Of a stretch of 64,000 nucleotides of DNA, positions 1 to 9,124 are shown piece by piece; position 1 is the stretch's first letter; each line of letters starts with the position of its first letter. The notes beneath the pieces were generated by a model that saw only the letters and a list, made by a program, of their open reading frames with translations, was not told the DNA's origin and did not search any database. The stretch is from Streptomyces sp. SAJ15. GTDB taxonomy: Bacteria; Actinomycetota; Actinomycetes; Streptomycetales; Streptomycetaceae. The stretch spans positions 62,001 to 126,000 of the forward strand of contig NZ_NISY01000001.1 of assembly GCF_007595705.1 (NCBI RefSeq), written 5' to 3'. The position numbers and the translations under genes were made by a program.

Positions 1-2
1 TG

Positions 3-692
3 TTCGGTTCCTGCGTCCGACGCGAGGCGGCGGCGCTGGTCGCGGCCGTACGGGACGCCGTCGAGCCGGGGGCGTCCGCCGACCGTCGGCTGTGGAGCGG
101 GCTGCACGGCTTCTTCGCCCACACGGCCGCGCACCCGGACGGCTGGGCGCTGCTGCACCTCCAGGCGCGTACGCTCGGCGAACCCTTCGCGCGGGAGGTC
201 GCGGGGCTGAGGGCGGAGATCGTCGCCCTGGTGGCGGGGTTGATATCGGCGGCCGCGCGGGAGGCCGGCTGCCCCGCGGAGCCCTCCGCCGCGGAGCTGT
301 CCGGGCTGGCGCAGGCGCTGGTCGGCGCGGCCGAGTCGCTGGCCGAGTGGGCGCGGGCCGACGGTGCCGAGGCGGCCGGCCGCGGCCCCTCGGTCGAGGA
401 CACGGCCGCCACGCTGATGAACTTCGCATGGGCCGGGTTGGGGAACCTGATGGCGGGACAGGGCTGGTCACCCGATCGAGAGCGGCTCCCGGAGCACCAC
501 CGGGACCGCGTCCCGGAAGCCGACCGGGCGCGCGCCCGGGAGCACGGCAGGGGCCGTGCTCCCGAGCGCGACGAGCGAGGTCGCGCGCGGGACCACGACG
601 GGGGCGCGGGGCTGGAATCCGGCGGGGAGTGCGGCCAGGAGGCCGGCCGGGAGCATCCGGAATCCCCGCATGTTTCAGCCGATTTCAGTTGA
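3..692 (+). CDS. TetR-family regulator, C-terminal part (5' end outside window)
   Basis: An open frame runs in from the left edge, so the DNA-binding N-terminus lies outside the window. The visible part is all-helical and looks like the ligand/dimerisation domain of a TetR-type repressor: a stretch around LHGFFAHTAAHPDGWALL, then amphipathic helices ending near ALVGAAESLAEWAR and FAWAGLGNLM. After that comes a tail of about 65 residues rich in Arg, Glu, Asp and Gly, which is not part of a normal TetR fold and may be disordered. The stop overlaps the convergent protease gene by 8 bp. The target is unknown. The assignment is by fold character only; a different helical regulator is possible. Confidence 0.6.
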   Translation, partial: FGSCVRREAAALVAAVRDAVEPGASADRRLWSGLHGFFAHTAAHPDGWALLHLQARTLGEPFAREVAGLRAEIVALVAGLISAAAREAGCPAEPSAAELSGLAQALVGAAESLAEWARADGAEAAGRGPSVEDTAATLMNFAWAGLGNLMAGQGWSPDRERLPEHHRDRVPEADRARAREHGRGRAPERDERGRARDHDGGAGLESGGECGQEAGREHPESPHVSADFS

Positions 693-1971
693 TGCGAGCT
701 TTCGTGTACCACGCCTGCGGGTCGGGGGCGCGGGACAGGTCCGACGGATAGGCGCCGTTCTGGTGCTCCGGGTGTCGAACCGCATCGGCCCACGCGGCCG
801 GTGCGTCCGTCGCCGAACTGCCCTCGTCCGCCTGGACCGGCACCGGGGTGAAGTTGGACGGCGCCGTGTGCCAGCCGTCCGGGGCGATGCGGGTGGCGAG
901 CACATAGGTGCGGCCGACTTCCAGCTCGGGGGCCTGGCCGGCCGTGGTCTGCTGCGGGTGCAGCGGGTCCCGGCCTCCTTCCTGGGCGACCCGGACGCTC
1001 CCGCTGACCTTGCCCTTGAGGGTGCTGACGACCTCGACCTGGTACGTGGTCCACAGCAGCCGACCCCCGTTGGTGCGGCGGGTGCCCTCCTTGGCCACCA
1101 CGGTGCCCACGAACACGTCGTCGGCCCAGCCGCAGGCGCGGGCCGGGGTGTCCAGCCGCACCGCGTAGGTGTGGTGCGGCGGGTCGCCGCCGGTCTCCGC
1201 GACGGCGCGCCGCGCGGGCTCGGGGGCGGCGGCCTGGGAGGCGCCCCAGATGCTGCGGTAGTGGTCGATGTCGATCTGCGACGGCCCGTAGGCGGTGCGC
1301 GCGTCGTTGCAGTACATGACCGCTTCCGGGTTGGCCCGGTGGCCCAGCTTGAGCGCGTGGCCGATCTCGTGGGCGACGACGCCGCGCTTCTCGTCGGCGG
1401 TGTAGTTGTGCAGGTAGTGGTCGTTGAAGGTGATGGCGTCGGCGCCGTTGCCGTTGTTCTGCCACAGCCCGGACCAGCCGACGTCGCTCCGGTCCACGTC
1501 GCCGACGTCGACGTCGGTGGTGGTCGCCGGATCGTCGGGCTTGATGTCGACCTTGCCGAGGGCGTTCCACTCGGCGCGCGCCTTGTCCCACTCGGCCGTG
1601 TACTTGGTGGCGAGCTCGTACGCCAGGACCGAACCCTCCACCGAGCCGGCGGTGTTCGGCTCGTCGACGCAGGCGTACGCCTGCTGGGCGGCGCTCGACG
1701 GCGCGGCGGCCGATGAGGCGGCCGGGTCGGGGGTCGGCGGGGAGGCGTAGGCCGGGGTGGCGGCGCACAACGCGGCGGCGGCCAGCGAGGCGGCCGCCGA
1801 CCAGGCCCCCGCCAGGGGCCGTACCGGCCGCCGCCGGTGGATGCCGAAGGGCGGCGGGCGCCGGGTGCGGCCGGCAGAGGTGCGGACCGGCGTGCCGGCG
1901 GGAGTGCGGACGGGAGTACCGGCGGATGTGCGGACGGGTGTGCCGTTGGGGGTGCTGCGCTCACGAATCAC
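685..1971 (-). CDS. Secreted matrixin-like zinc metalloprotease
   Basis: The 428-residue product has an Arg-rich N-terminus, a hydrophobic signal segment at about 51-76 ending in an AxA-type site, and a metzincin-type zinc site HEIGHALKLGH at 201-211. A Met at 219 fits the Met-turn. Zinc ligands would be His201, His205 and His211 with Glu202 as base. The usual Gly between the second and third His is Lys208 here. The C-terminal half (about 230-428) has Cys residues and resembles a separate secreted beta domain that I cannot name. The GTG start was chosen because AGAAGGGA lies about 8 nt upstream. Residues 11-34 are three copies of an 8-residue repeat before the signal peptide, an unusual extension; a later start is possible but has no better RBS that I can see. 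It probably cleaves extracellular protein. Confidence 0.75.
   Translation of the reverse strand: MIRERSTPNGTPVRTSAGTPVRTPAGTPVRTSAGRTRRPPPFGIHRRRPVRPLAGAWSAAASLAAAALCAATPAYASPPTPDPAASSAAAPSSAAQQAYACVDEPNTAGSVEGSVLAYELATKYTAEWDKARAEWNALGKVDIKPDDPATTTDVDVGDVDRSDVGWSGLWQNNGNGADAITFNDHYLHNYTADEKRGVVAHEIGHALKLGHRANPEAVMYCNDARTAYGPSQIDIDHYRSIWGASQAAAPEPARRAVAETGGDPPHHTYAVRLDTPARACGWADDVFVGTVVAKEGTRRTNGGRLLWTTYQVEVVSTLKGKVSGSVRVAQEGGRDPLHPQQTTAGQAPELEVGRTYVLATRIAPDGWHTAPSNFTPVPVQADEGSSATDAPAAWADAVRHPEHQNGAYPSDLSRAPDPQAWYTKARIN
1870..1941. repeat. Three tandem 24-bp repeats in the protease N-terminal coding region
   Basis: Three copies of a 24-bp unit encode TPVRTSAG, TPVRTPAG and TPVRTSAG, just before the signal peptide. 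In-frame repeats of this kind can gain or lose units by slippage, changing the length of the cytoplasmic extension. Confidence 0.7.
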
Positions 1972-2218
1972 GTGCGGACATCCCTTCTACGCCTGCGCGG
2001 AGGGCCGGCGGAGACCTGTCCGGGCCCGGCTACGGGCGGGCGGAGATCTGCCGCAAGCCGTCGGTAACGTTCCTGGGCCGCGGGGCGTGAACCCAGTGAG
2101 AGACAGAGCGCTGCCGGGGTCGGCAGCGTCACGGATCCGTGAGCCTCAAGTTACGGGCTGTGTCGATGCGGCGCATGTTCGGGCATCAGGGGGAGCGGGG
2201 GAAGAGGAAGGCATCGAG

Positions 2219-2737
2219 ATGAGCACGAGGCGTATCGCGCGGAAGACCCTGCTGGCCGGGGGCGCGGCCGCCGCCCTGCTGTCGCTGTCCGTCGCCGCCG
2301 TGCCGGCGCTGGCCTCCGGCGACGGACACCAGAGCGCCGCCGGGACGCGGGCGGTCGCGGTGAAGACGAAGCAGGCGTTCCCGGAGACGGTCTCCGGCAG
2401 CCCGTCCTCCCCACTCACCCGAGTGGGTGACTTCTTCGGGGCGTACATCGACGCGCGGAACGACGAGGGCGGCGCCGCGCTGGCCTCCGCGCTGCGCAAG
2501 CACTATCTGAGCGCCGGCCTCCAGAAGGAGCTCGCCGCCTGGGCGAAGAAGAACGGCGCGGACGGCGTGCTCCGCGCTCAGAACGTGCCGACGAAGTGGT
2601 CCGTCACGGACAACGGGAACGGCGACAACTACTCGGCGCTGGTCAAGCTGGCCTGGGCCGATGGAAGCGTCACCAAGCTGGACATCCTCGCCGCGCACGA
2701 CGCCACGAAGATCATCGCCATAACCCCGGTCAAGTAA
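2219..2737 (+). CDS. Small secreted protein, unknown function
   Basis: The 172-residue product begins with MSTRRIARK, a hydrophobic segment at about 10-35 and a signal cleavage site near PALASG. The mature part holds VGDFFGAYIDARND and later WADGSVTKLDILAAHDATKIIAI. Its alternating helix and strand pattern is compatible with a small NTF2-like alpha+beta fold, but this is a guess from pattern only. There is no Cys and no catalytic motif. ATG is preceded by GAGGAAGG about 8 nt upstream. It is divergent from the protease gene and followed by a hairpin terminator, so it is probably a single-gene transcript. Longer in-frame upstream starts exist but lack an RBS. Confidence 0.7.
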   Translation: MSTRRIARKTLLAGGAAAALLSLSVAAVPALASGDGHQSAAGTRAVAVKTKQAFPETVSGSPSSPLTRVGDFFGAYIDARNDEGGAALASALRKHYLSAGLQKELAAWAKKNGADGVLRAQNVPTKWSVTDNGNGDNYSALVKLAWADGSVTKLDILAAHDATKIIAITPVK

Positions 2738-2772
2738 GCCGCGCGCCGGTGGGGGCCGTGGACTCGGCCGAT

Positions 2773-2803
2773 CGGGTGAGGCCGGTGGGGGCCGCCTCAC
2801 CCG
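2773..2803 (+). terminator. Hairpin after the small secreted protein gene
   Basis: A 10-bp perfect stem, CGGGTGAGGC with GCCTCACCCG, around an 11-nt loop lies 36 nt after the stop codon. There is no U-tract, as is common for Streptomyces terminators. Confidence 0.5.
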
Positions 2804-2999
2804 AGCCCACCGGCTCCTCTCCGGGAATCGGCCCGTCGCCCCGCTCACGAGTCGGCCCGCCGACCCGCTCCTCTGTCCGTCGGCCGACCCCGCGACTCCA
2901 TCCGTCGGATCTCCCCGAACTCCCCGCGTCACAAGGGTTCCCGCACCGCTCGGGCCCGCCCTACGTTTGCGTGAAGTTACTGACGGGTCAGGAGTTGCC

Positions 3000-4901
3000 A
3001 TGCCACAGCAGCCAGCACCGACCGCACCAGTCCCCACCCCCACTCTCGTCCCGCCACGGGTGCACATCGTCGCCGGGGTGGTCCAGCAGGCCGCCGTCCC
3101 CGCGCTCGCCCCCGCCGTGACGCACGGCAGCCTGGCGGACATCCCCTTCGACAACGCCGCCGAGGCACCCGACGAGGCGGTCCTCAGCCGCAAGCAGCCG
3201 GACGGACGGTGGCGCGACGTCACCTCGGCGACCTTCGCCTCCGAGGTGCTCGCCACCGCCAAGGGGCTGATCGCGCACGGCCTGCGCCCCGGCGACCGGC
3301 TCGCCATCATGGCCCGCACCAGCTACGAGTGGACCCTGCTGGACTTCGCCGCCTGGGCGGCGGGCCTGGTCACCGTCCCGGTGTATCCGACCTCGTCCGC
3401 CCTCCAGACGCGGTGGATCCTTCAGGACTCCGGCGCCGCCGCCTGTGCGGTGGAGGACGTCGAGCAGGCCCGGCTGGTCACCACGGTGCGCGACGGCCTG
3501 CCGCGGCTGGCCCAGCTGTGGCAGCTGGACACCGGGGCCATCGGCCAACTCGCGGCCGCGGGACGGGAGGTGCCCGACGAGGCCGTGACCCGGCGCCGGG
3601 CGGAGCGCGGACCGCACGACATCGCCACGCTCATCTACACCTCCGGCACCACCGGCCGCCCCAAGGGCTGCGTGCTCACCCACGCCAACTTCTTCGCGGA
3701 GGTGGACAACTCCATCGAGCTGCTCCACCCGGTGTTCCGGTCGGCCGGCAAGGAGCCGGCAGCCACCCTGCTGTTCCTGCCGCTGTCGCACGTCTTCGGG
3801 CGGATGGTCGCCGTCGGCTGTCTGCGGGCCAGGGTCCGGCTCGGCCACGCCCCGAGCATCCGCAGCGAGGACCTGCTGCCCGATCTGGCCGGCTTCCAAC
3901 CGACGTTCCTGCTCGCCATCCCCTACGTCCTGGAGAAGATCTACAACACCGGGCGGGCCACCGCGGAGCGGATGGGCCGCGCCGCCTCCTTCGACCGCGC
4001 CGCGCGCGTCGCGATCCGGTACGCGGAGGGCGCGGAGTCCGCACGCGGCCCGGGGCTGGGCCCGCGCCTCGCCCGCGCGCTGTACGAACCGCTGGTCTAC
4101 CGACGGATCAGGGCCGCGCTGGGCGGGAAGGTGCGCCACGTCATCTGCGGCGGCTCCCCGCTCGGCCGGCGCCTCGCCGCCTTCTACGCGGGCGCGGGTA
4201 TCCAGGTCTTCGAGGGGTACGGCCTGACGGAGACCACGGCGGCCGTGACGCTGATGCCGCCGCTCCGGCCCCGGCTGGGCACGGTGGGCTGGCCGCTGCC
4301 GGGGAGCGCGGTGCGGATCGCCGAGGACGGGGAGGTGCTGCTGCGCGGCGGCCAGGTCTTCACCGGCTACTGGGACGCGGGGCGCGGCGCGGCGCCCGGC
4401 GCCCCCGCCGAGCGCTGGTTCGCCTCCGGTGACATCGGCGCGCTGGACGAGGACGGCTATCTCACGATCACCGGCCGGAAGAAGGAGTTGATCATCACGG
4501 CGACCGGGAAGAACGTGGCTCCGGCCCCGCTGGAGGACCGGCTGCGGGCGCACCCGCTGATCGGCCAGTGCATGGTCCTCGGCGACGACCGCCCGTATGT
4601 CGCGGCGCTGATCACACTGGATCCGGACGGTCTCGCGCACTGGCGGCGGATGCGTGGGAAGGAGGGGGTGTCGCCGCGGCGGCTGGCCGCGGACGAGGAG
4701 TTGCTCGCGGAGGTGGGGCGCGCCGTCGAGGAGGCGAACACGACCGTCTCCCGCGCGGAGTCGATCCGCCGCTTCCAGGTGCTGCCGGTGGAGTGGACGG
4801 ACCTGTCGGGGCATCTCACGCCCTCGTTGAAGCTGAAGCGCGCGGCCATCGCACGCGACTTCGCCGACGCCATCGAACGGCTCTACGACGAAGAGCGATG
4901 A
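3000..4901 (+). CDS. Long-chain fatty-acid--CoA ligase (AMP-forming)
   Basis: This 633-residue adenylate-forming enzyme should activate long-chain fatty acids to acyl-CoA through an acyl-AMP. Visible motifs in order: the P-loop-like YTSGTTGRPKG near residue 212, the adenine-binding GYGLTETT near 408, the ASGDIGALDEDGYLTITGRKKE hinge stretch at about 474-495 (core GRKKEL), and the C-terminal catalytic segment ITATGKNVAP, where the invariant Lys is part of GKN. Length and the GKNVAP ending fit the FadD15-like (AMP-dependent, long ANL) subgroup rather than short acyl-CoA synthetases. ATG at 3000 was chosen over upstream starts because AGGAG lies about 7 nt ahead. It is soluble or membrane-associated; no transmembrane segment is visible. 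Substrate chain length cannot be read from sequence. Confidence 0.88.
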   Translation: MPQQPAPTAPVPTPTLVPPRVHIVAGVVQQAAVPALAPAVTHGSLADIPFDNAAEAPDEAVLSRKQPDGRWRDVTSATFASEVLATAKGLIAHGLRPGDRLAIMARTSYEWTLLDFAAWAAGLVTVPVYPTSSALQTRWILQDSGAAACAVEDVEQARLVTTVRDGLPRLAQLWQLDTGAIGQLAAAGREVPDEAVTRRRAERGPHDIATLIYTSGTTGRPKGCVLTHANFFAEVDNSIELLHPVFRSAGKEPAATLLFLPLSHVFGRMVAVGCLRARVRLGHAPSIRSEDLLPDLAGFQPTFLLAIPYVLEKIYNTGRATAERMGRAASFDRAARVAIRYAEGAESARGPGLGPRLARALYEPLVYRRIRAALGGKVRHVICGGSPLGRRLAAFYAGAGIQVFEGYGLTETTAAVTLMPPLRPRLGTVGWPLPGSAVRIAEDGEVLLRGGQVFTGYWDAGRGAAPGAPAERWFASGDIGALDEDGYLTITGRKKELIITATGKNVAPAPLEDRLRAHPLIGQCMVLGDDRPYVAALITLDPDGLAHWRRMRGKEGVSPRRLAADEELLAEVGRAVEEANTTVSRAESIRRFQVLPVEWTDLSGHLTPSLKLKRAAIARDFADAIERLYDEER

Positions 4902-4913
4902 GGGAGGCGAGCG

Positions 4914-4919
4914 TATAGT
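4914..4919 (+). promoter_or_regulatory. Candidate -10 box for the His-rich mini-protein
   Basis: TATAGT lies 42 nt before the ATG at 4962, in the short gap after the ligase gene. No convincing -35 is visible at the right distance, so the call is weak. Confidence 0.3.
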
Positions 4920-4961
4920 CGATTACCGGGGCAAAAGGTGTCTGCTACCAGGAGTTATGAC

Positions 4962-5261
4962 ATGACGGCTGTGGCACACAAGGAGCACCCGGAGCACCCG
5001 CATCAGCACGGGCCGGACTGCGGACATCCGCAGATCGCCCACGACGACCACCTCGACTACGCCCACGACGGCCATGTGCACCGTGCCCATGACGGCCACT
5101 GGGACGAGTGTGAGCGCACCGACCACACCCAACACGGCGACCACGAGCACCAGCACGGTCCCACCTGTGGGCACCAGCAGATCCAGCACGGCGACCACGT
5201 CGACTACGTCCACAACGGACACCGCCACGCCGCCCACGGCGGCCACTGGGACGACCACTGA
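4962..5261 (+). CDS. Histidine-rich mini-protein with internal duplication
   Basis: The 99-residue product is about one-third histidine and consists of two homologous halves of about 37 residues. Each half contains HQHGPxCGH, a QI(A/Q)H segment, an HxDYxHxGH segment and a final GHWDD/E. Each half has a single conserved Cys in the HGPxCGH motif; a third Cys lies between the halves. The density of His with Cys and Asp suggests binding of zinc, nickel or copper, as a store or chaperone. I recall relatives in actinobacteria carrying misleading names such as zinc transporter permease; there is no membrane segment, so that name is not supported. ATG is preceded by AGGAG with 7-nt spacing. It is 60 nt behind the acyl-CoA ligase gene and may be cotranscribed or use its own -10. 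Confidence 0.8.
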   Translation: MTAVAHKEHPEHPHQHGPDCGHPQIAHDDHLDYAHDGHVHRAHDGHWDECERTDHTQHGDHEHQHGPTCGHQQIQHGDHVDYVHNGHRHAAHGGHWDDH

Positions 5262-5602
5262 CGGTCCGGACCGACCTGCTCAGGACCGGGCTGACCCGGC
5301 CCCTTGAGCCTGCCCGGCCACTGCCCCGTCCTGGCCCTCCCGGCCGGCGGGGCGGGGCGGGCCCGGTGCGGGCGGCGCTCCTGACCACCGCTCCCGGCCC
5401 GTTGGGGACGGGGCTCTGGGGGACCGGGGGCGGTCCACGGAGCGCGAGGCACGAAGGGGGCGCGGCGCGCGAAAACACGGCGCACGGGAGCACGGCGGTC
5501 CGAGGAGGCGCCTGATGGCGCCGAGGGTGTGCGGTGCATCGGGGGCTGCGGGAAGGCCAGGGCCGGGCGGAGCCCGCGCGGCGGGCGGCGGGCGAAAAGG
5601 GC
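5262..5602. other. Intergenic spacer, no gene recognised
   Basis: Low-complexity GC-rich sequence between the His-rich gene and the cold-shock terminator. Open frames here have no RBS and an amino-acid composition dominated by Arg, Pro, Ala and Gly. A small hairpin (CCGGG-4-CCCGG, 5287-5300 region) could end the His-rich transcript. Confidence 0.5.
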
Positions 5603-5641
5603 AGGAGCCCTGCCCCCGCCGAAGCGGGAGGCAGGGCTCCT
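5603..5641 (-). terminator. Strong terminator of the cold-shock gene
   Basis: A perfect 12-bp outer stem (AGGAGCCCTGCC pairing with GGCAGGGCTCCT) encloses an inner CCCGC-CGAA-GCGGG stem. On the minus strand it lies 47 nt after the stop and is followed by GCCCTTTTC. Confidence 0.8.
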
Positions 5642-5687
5642 TGGGTGCTGATCGGCGGCCGTGCCGAAGCACGGCCGGACCGCATAC

Positions 5688-5894
5688 TCAGACCGCGGGG
5701 GTGACGTTCTCCGCCTGCGGGCCCTTCGGGCCCTGGGTGACGTCGAAGGTCACGGTCTGGTTCTCCTCAAGGGAGCGGAAGCCAGACGCGTTGATCGCGG
5801 AGTAGTGGACGAAGACATCGGGGCCGCCGCCGTCCTGGGCGATGAAGCCGAAGCCCTTCTCGGCGTTGAACCACTTGACGGTTCCGGTAGCCAT
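5688..5894 (-). CDS. Cold-shock protein, CspA/Scof family
   Basis: The 68-residue single-domain OB-fold protein binds single-stranded RNA and DNA and melts RNA structure. RNP1 is KGFGFIAQ (residues 13-20) and RNP2 is VFVHYSAI (27-34). It starts [14 protein letters not shown], the usual form for this family. ATG was chosen because AAGGAGGG lies 5 nt upstream; the in-frame upstream extension has no RBS. The gene has a leader of about 100 nt or more with a stable hairpin, typical of csp genes whose mRNA structure responds to temperature. From memory, S. coelicolor scoF4 sits beside mqnA in the same way. Confidence 0.95.
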   Translation of the reverse strand: MATGTVKWFNAEKGFGFIAQDGGGPDVFVHYSAINASGFRSLEENQTVTFDVTQGPKGPQAENVTPAV

Positions 5895-5964
5895 AAGCCC
5901 TCCTTGGGCCAAAGGGTTGCCCTGCTCCAGAACCTGCAAGTGCAAGAAGTCTGAAAACTACAAA

Positions 5965-5992
5965 AGCCTGCGGGTTACATGCTCCGCAGGCT
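5965..5992 (-). promoter_or_regulatory. Hairpin in the cold-shock mRNA leader
   Basis: AGCCTGCGG and CCGCAGGCT form a perfect 9-bp stem with a 10-nt loop, about 70 nt before the cold-shock start. Csp leaders commonly fold and are temperature-responsive; here only the stem is seen, the role is inferred. A possible promoter further upstream on this strand is TTGCAG, 17 nt, TACAGA. Confidence 0.5.
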
Positions 5993-6181
5993 CTGTACTG
6001 CAAGGGAAACCAAACTGCAACTTGGTGGCGAGCCTAGCACGTGCGGTTCTCGCGGGGAAAGAGCGAAAGGTCACGTGAAGGGTGAGTTTCCACTCCGTCG
6101 CTCTGGGGAATGTTCGCAGGTCGCATGGCTGATGACGCGCCCGGAGCGCACCCTGCGCACGGTCGCCCGGAGGGCCGGGGC

Positions 6182-7087
<906 letters not shown>

Positions 7088-7157
7088 GCGGAGCGCCCCG
7101 ACACCACCCGCTCCACCCCGACGCGCCCCAACCGCCCCCTGAGCGGCCGGCCCCGCC

Positions 7158-7163
7158 TAAGCT
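7158..7163 (+). promoter_or_regulatory. -10 box of the membrane kinase gene
   Basis: TAAGCT is followed by GGATC, and the same TARGCTGGATC word recurs at the mqnC promoter (9070). The start codon is 32 nt downstream. Confidence 0.4.
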
Positions 7164-7194
7164 GGATCGGCGTACTCAGGGGGGAGGCCACGCG

Positions 7195-9036
7195 ATGCAT
7201 CCGCTGGGCGAGGAAGACCCGCAGGCCGTCGGGGCGTATCGGCTCCTGGGCCGGCTCGGTGCGGGCGGCATGGGCCGGGTCTATCTGGGGCGCAGCGCCG
7301 GCGGACGCACCGTCGCGGTGAAGATCGTGCACCCGCACTTCGCCCTGGACGAGGAGTTCCGGGCCCGGTTCCGTCGCGAGGTCGCCGCGGCCCGCAGGGT
7401 CGGCGGCGCCTGGACCGCACCGGTCCTGGACGCCGACCCGGAGGCCCGGGTGCCGTGGGTGGCCACCGGCTATGTCGCGGGGCCCTCCCTCACCCAGGCC
7501 GTCGCCGACTCCGGGCCGCTGCCCGAGGCGTCCGTGCGGGCCCTGGCCGCCGGCCTCGCCGAGGCCCTGGCCGCGGTGCACGCCCTGGGCCTGGTGCACC
7601 GCGATGTGAAGCCCTCCAACGTGCTGCTCACCCTCGACGGCCCGCGGCTGATCGACTTCGGCATCGCCCGCGCCGTCGACGGCACGGTCTCCCTCACCTC
7701 CACCGGCGCCTCGATCGGCTCGCCCGGCTATATGGCGCCCGAACAGATCCTGGGGAAGGACGTCGCGGGCGCGGCCGACGTCTTCTCGCTGGGCGCGGTG
7801 CTGGCGTACGCGGCGACCGGGGAGGGCCCCTTCCCCGGCGACAGCTCGGCCGCGCTGCTCTACAAGGTGGTGCACGAGGAGGCGGTCCTCGGACCGCGCC
7901 TCACCGGAGAGCTGCGGGATCTCGTCGCCGCCTGCCTCGCCAAGGCCCCGTCCGCCCGCCCCACCCCCGAGCGGATCCTCCACCGGCTGGCCCCGGACCG
8001 GGGCGCCGCCGGGCTGGTCGGGCCGGGTTGGCTGCCCGCCCCGCTGGTCGAGCGGGTCAGCAGGCAGGCCGTGGAACTCCTCAACCTGGAGGCGGCCCCG
8101 CCCGGCCCCGCCACCCCCGGCACCGGCCCCGCCACTCCCGGCACCGGCCCCGCGCCCGTCCAGGACGCCGGGCCCGGGCCTACCCTGGGCGCCTTCGGCC
8201 CGCCGGACCCCTCGTACGAGAAGGGCCCCGGGCACGGGAGGGTCCCGGACCCCGCGCACGGAAGGGAGCCCGGCGCCTCGTACGACGGCGTCCCCGCCCC
8301 GCCGGGGGCGCCGCCGCGACCGGGCGGACCGTCCGGACCGGCGGCCCCGGCCCCGGGCCCCGTGGCCGCCGCGGCCACTCCCGAGGACGATCCGGCGCCC
8401 GCCGGACGCCGGCTGTCCCTCACCGCCTCCGTCGGCGGGCGGCGCCGTCCGAAGGCGCTCAGCTGCACCCTGGTGCTCTCGGTCGCGGGCGCGCTGGCCG
8501 TCGCCGTGTTCGCGGTGAACGGACTGCCGGACGGCCCGGGCGACGCCAGGGACTACTCCGCGGACAAGGGGAGCGCCCGCCCGGCGTCGCCGGATTCCCG
8601 CCCCGGCGGCGGATCCGAGACCGGGGCCCCGCGGCCCGAGCCGAGCGCGCAGCCCTCCGGCACCCCCTCGCCCGGCGGGCCCGGGGCGGTGCCCAAGGCG
8701 TTCCTGGGCACCTGGCGGGGGTCGCTGACCGCGGACTCCGGCCTGCCGGCCGGCGAGCTGACCATCACCATCCGGCAGGGCCGGACCGGGGCCCAGGTCG
8801 CCAGCGGGCGGCAGGACGTCACCCTCTTCGTGTGCCACAGCAAGTGGAAGCTGGTGTCGGCGACGGCCAAGGAGCTGGTCCTGGACTCGCGGGTGAAACC
8901 GGAGGACCGGGAGGAGAACTGCAGCCTCGGCTCCGCCGAGGAGCGGTTCGCGCTCAGGAGCGACGGCTCGATCCGCTACACGGTCCGGGACGAGCCGGGC
9001 GGCAACCCGAGCGGCACGCTCCGCAGGCTGGACTGA
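7195..9036 (+). CDS. Membrane Ser/Thr protein kinase (Hanks type)
   Basis: 613 residues. The kinase domain spans about 15-275: Gly loop GRLGAGGMG (19-27), Lys43 in VAVKIVHP, catalytic HRDVKPSN at 135-142, DFG at 154-156 and GYMAPEQ at 178-184. All catalytic residues are present. A Pro/Gly-rich linker with a short TPGTGPA repeat follows, then one membrane span at about 420-442 and an outer domain of about 170 residues. The end of that domain (KAFLGTWRGSLTA onward) has a lipocalin-like beta pattern with two Cys. There are no PASTA repeats, so it is not PknB. ATG is preceded by GGGGGAGG. Its position between mqnA and mqnC is striking, but a role in quinone synthesis is not shown. Confidence 0.9.
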   Translation: MHPLGEEDPQAVGAYRLLGRLGAGGMGRVYLGRSAGGRTVAVKIVHPHFALDEEFRARFRREVAAARRVGGAWTAPVLDADPEARVPWVATGYVAGPSLTQAVADSGPLPEASVRALAAGLAEALAAVHALGLVHRDVKPSNVLLTLDGPRLIDFGIARAVDGTVSLTSTGASIGSPGYMAPEQILGKDVAGAADVFSLGAVLAYAATGEGPFPGDSSAALLYKVVHEEAVLGPRLTGELRDLVAACLAKAPSARPTPERILHRLAPDRGAAGLVGPGWLPAPLVERVSRQAVELLNLEAAPPGPATPGTGPATPGTGPAPVQDAGPGPTLGAFGPPDPSYEKGPGHGRVPDPAHGREPGASYDGVPAPPGAPPRPGGPSGPAAPAPGPVAAAATPEDDPAPAGRRLSLTASVGGRRRPKALSCTLVLSVAGALAVAVFAVNGLPDGPGDARDYSADKGSARPASPDSRPGGGSETGAPRPEPSAQPSGTPSPGGPGAVPKAFLGTWRGSLTADSGLPAGELTITIRQGRTGAQVASGRQDVTLFVCHSKWKLVSATAKELVLDSRVKPEDREENCSLGSAEERFALRSDGSIRYTVRDEPGGNPSGTLRRLD

Positions 9037-9069
9037 CGGCCCCGCGCGGGCGGCCCGGGGTGCTGGGCG

Positions 9070-9075
9070 TAGGCT
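9070..9075 (+). promoter_or_regulatory. -10 box of mqnC
   Basis: TAGGCT followed by GGATC lies 49 nt ahead of the mqnC start. It resembles the kinase promoter at 7158. Confidence 0.4.
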
Positions 9076-9124
9076 GGATCAGTCCGTTTGCAAGCCCTGT
9101 AAACCCTCCGAAAGGGACACCACG

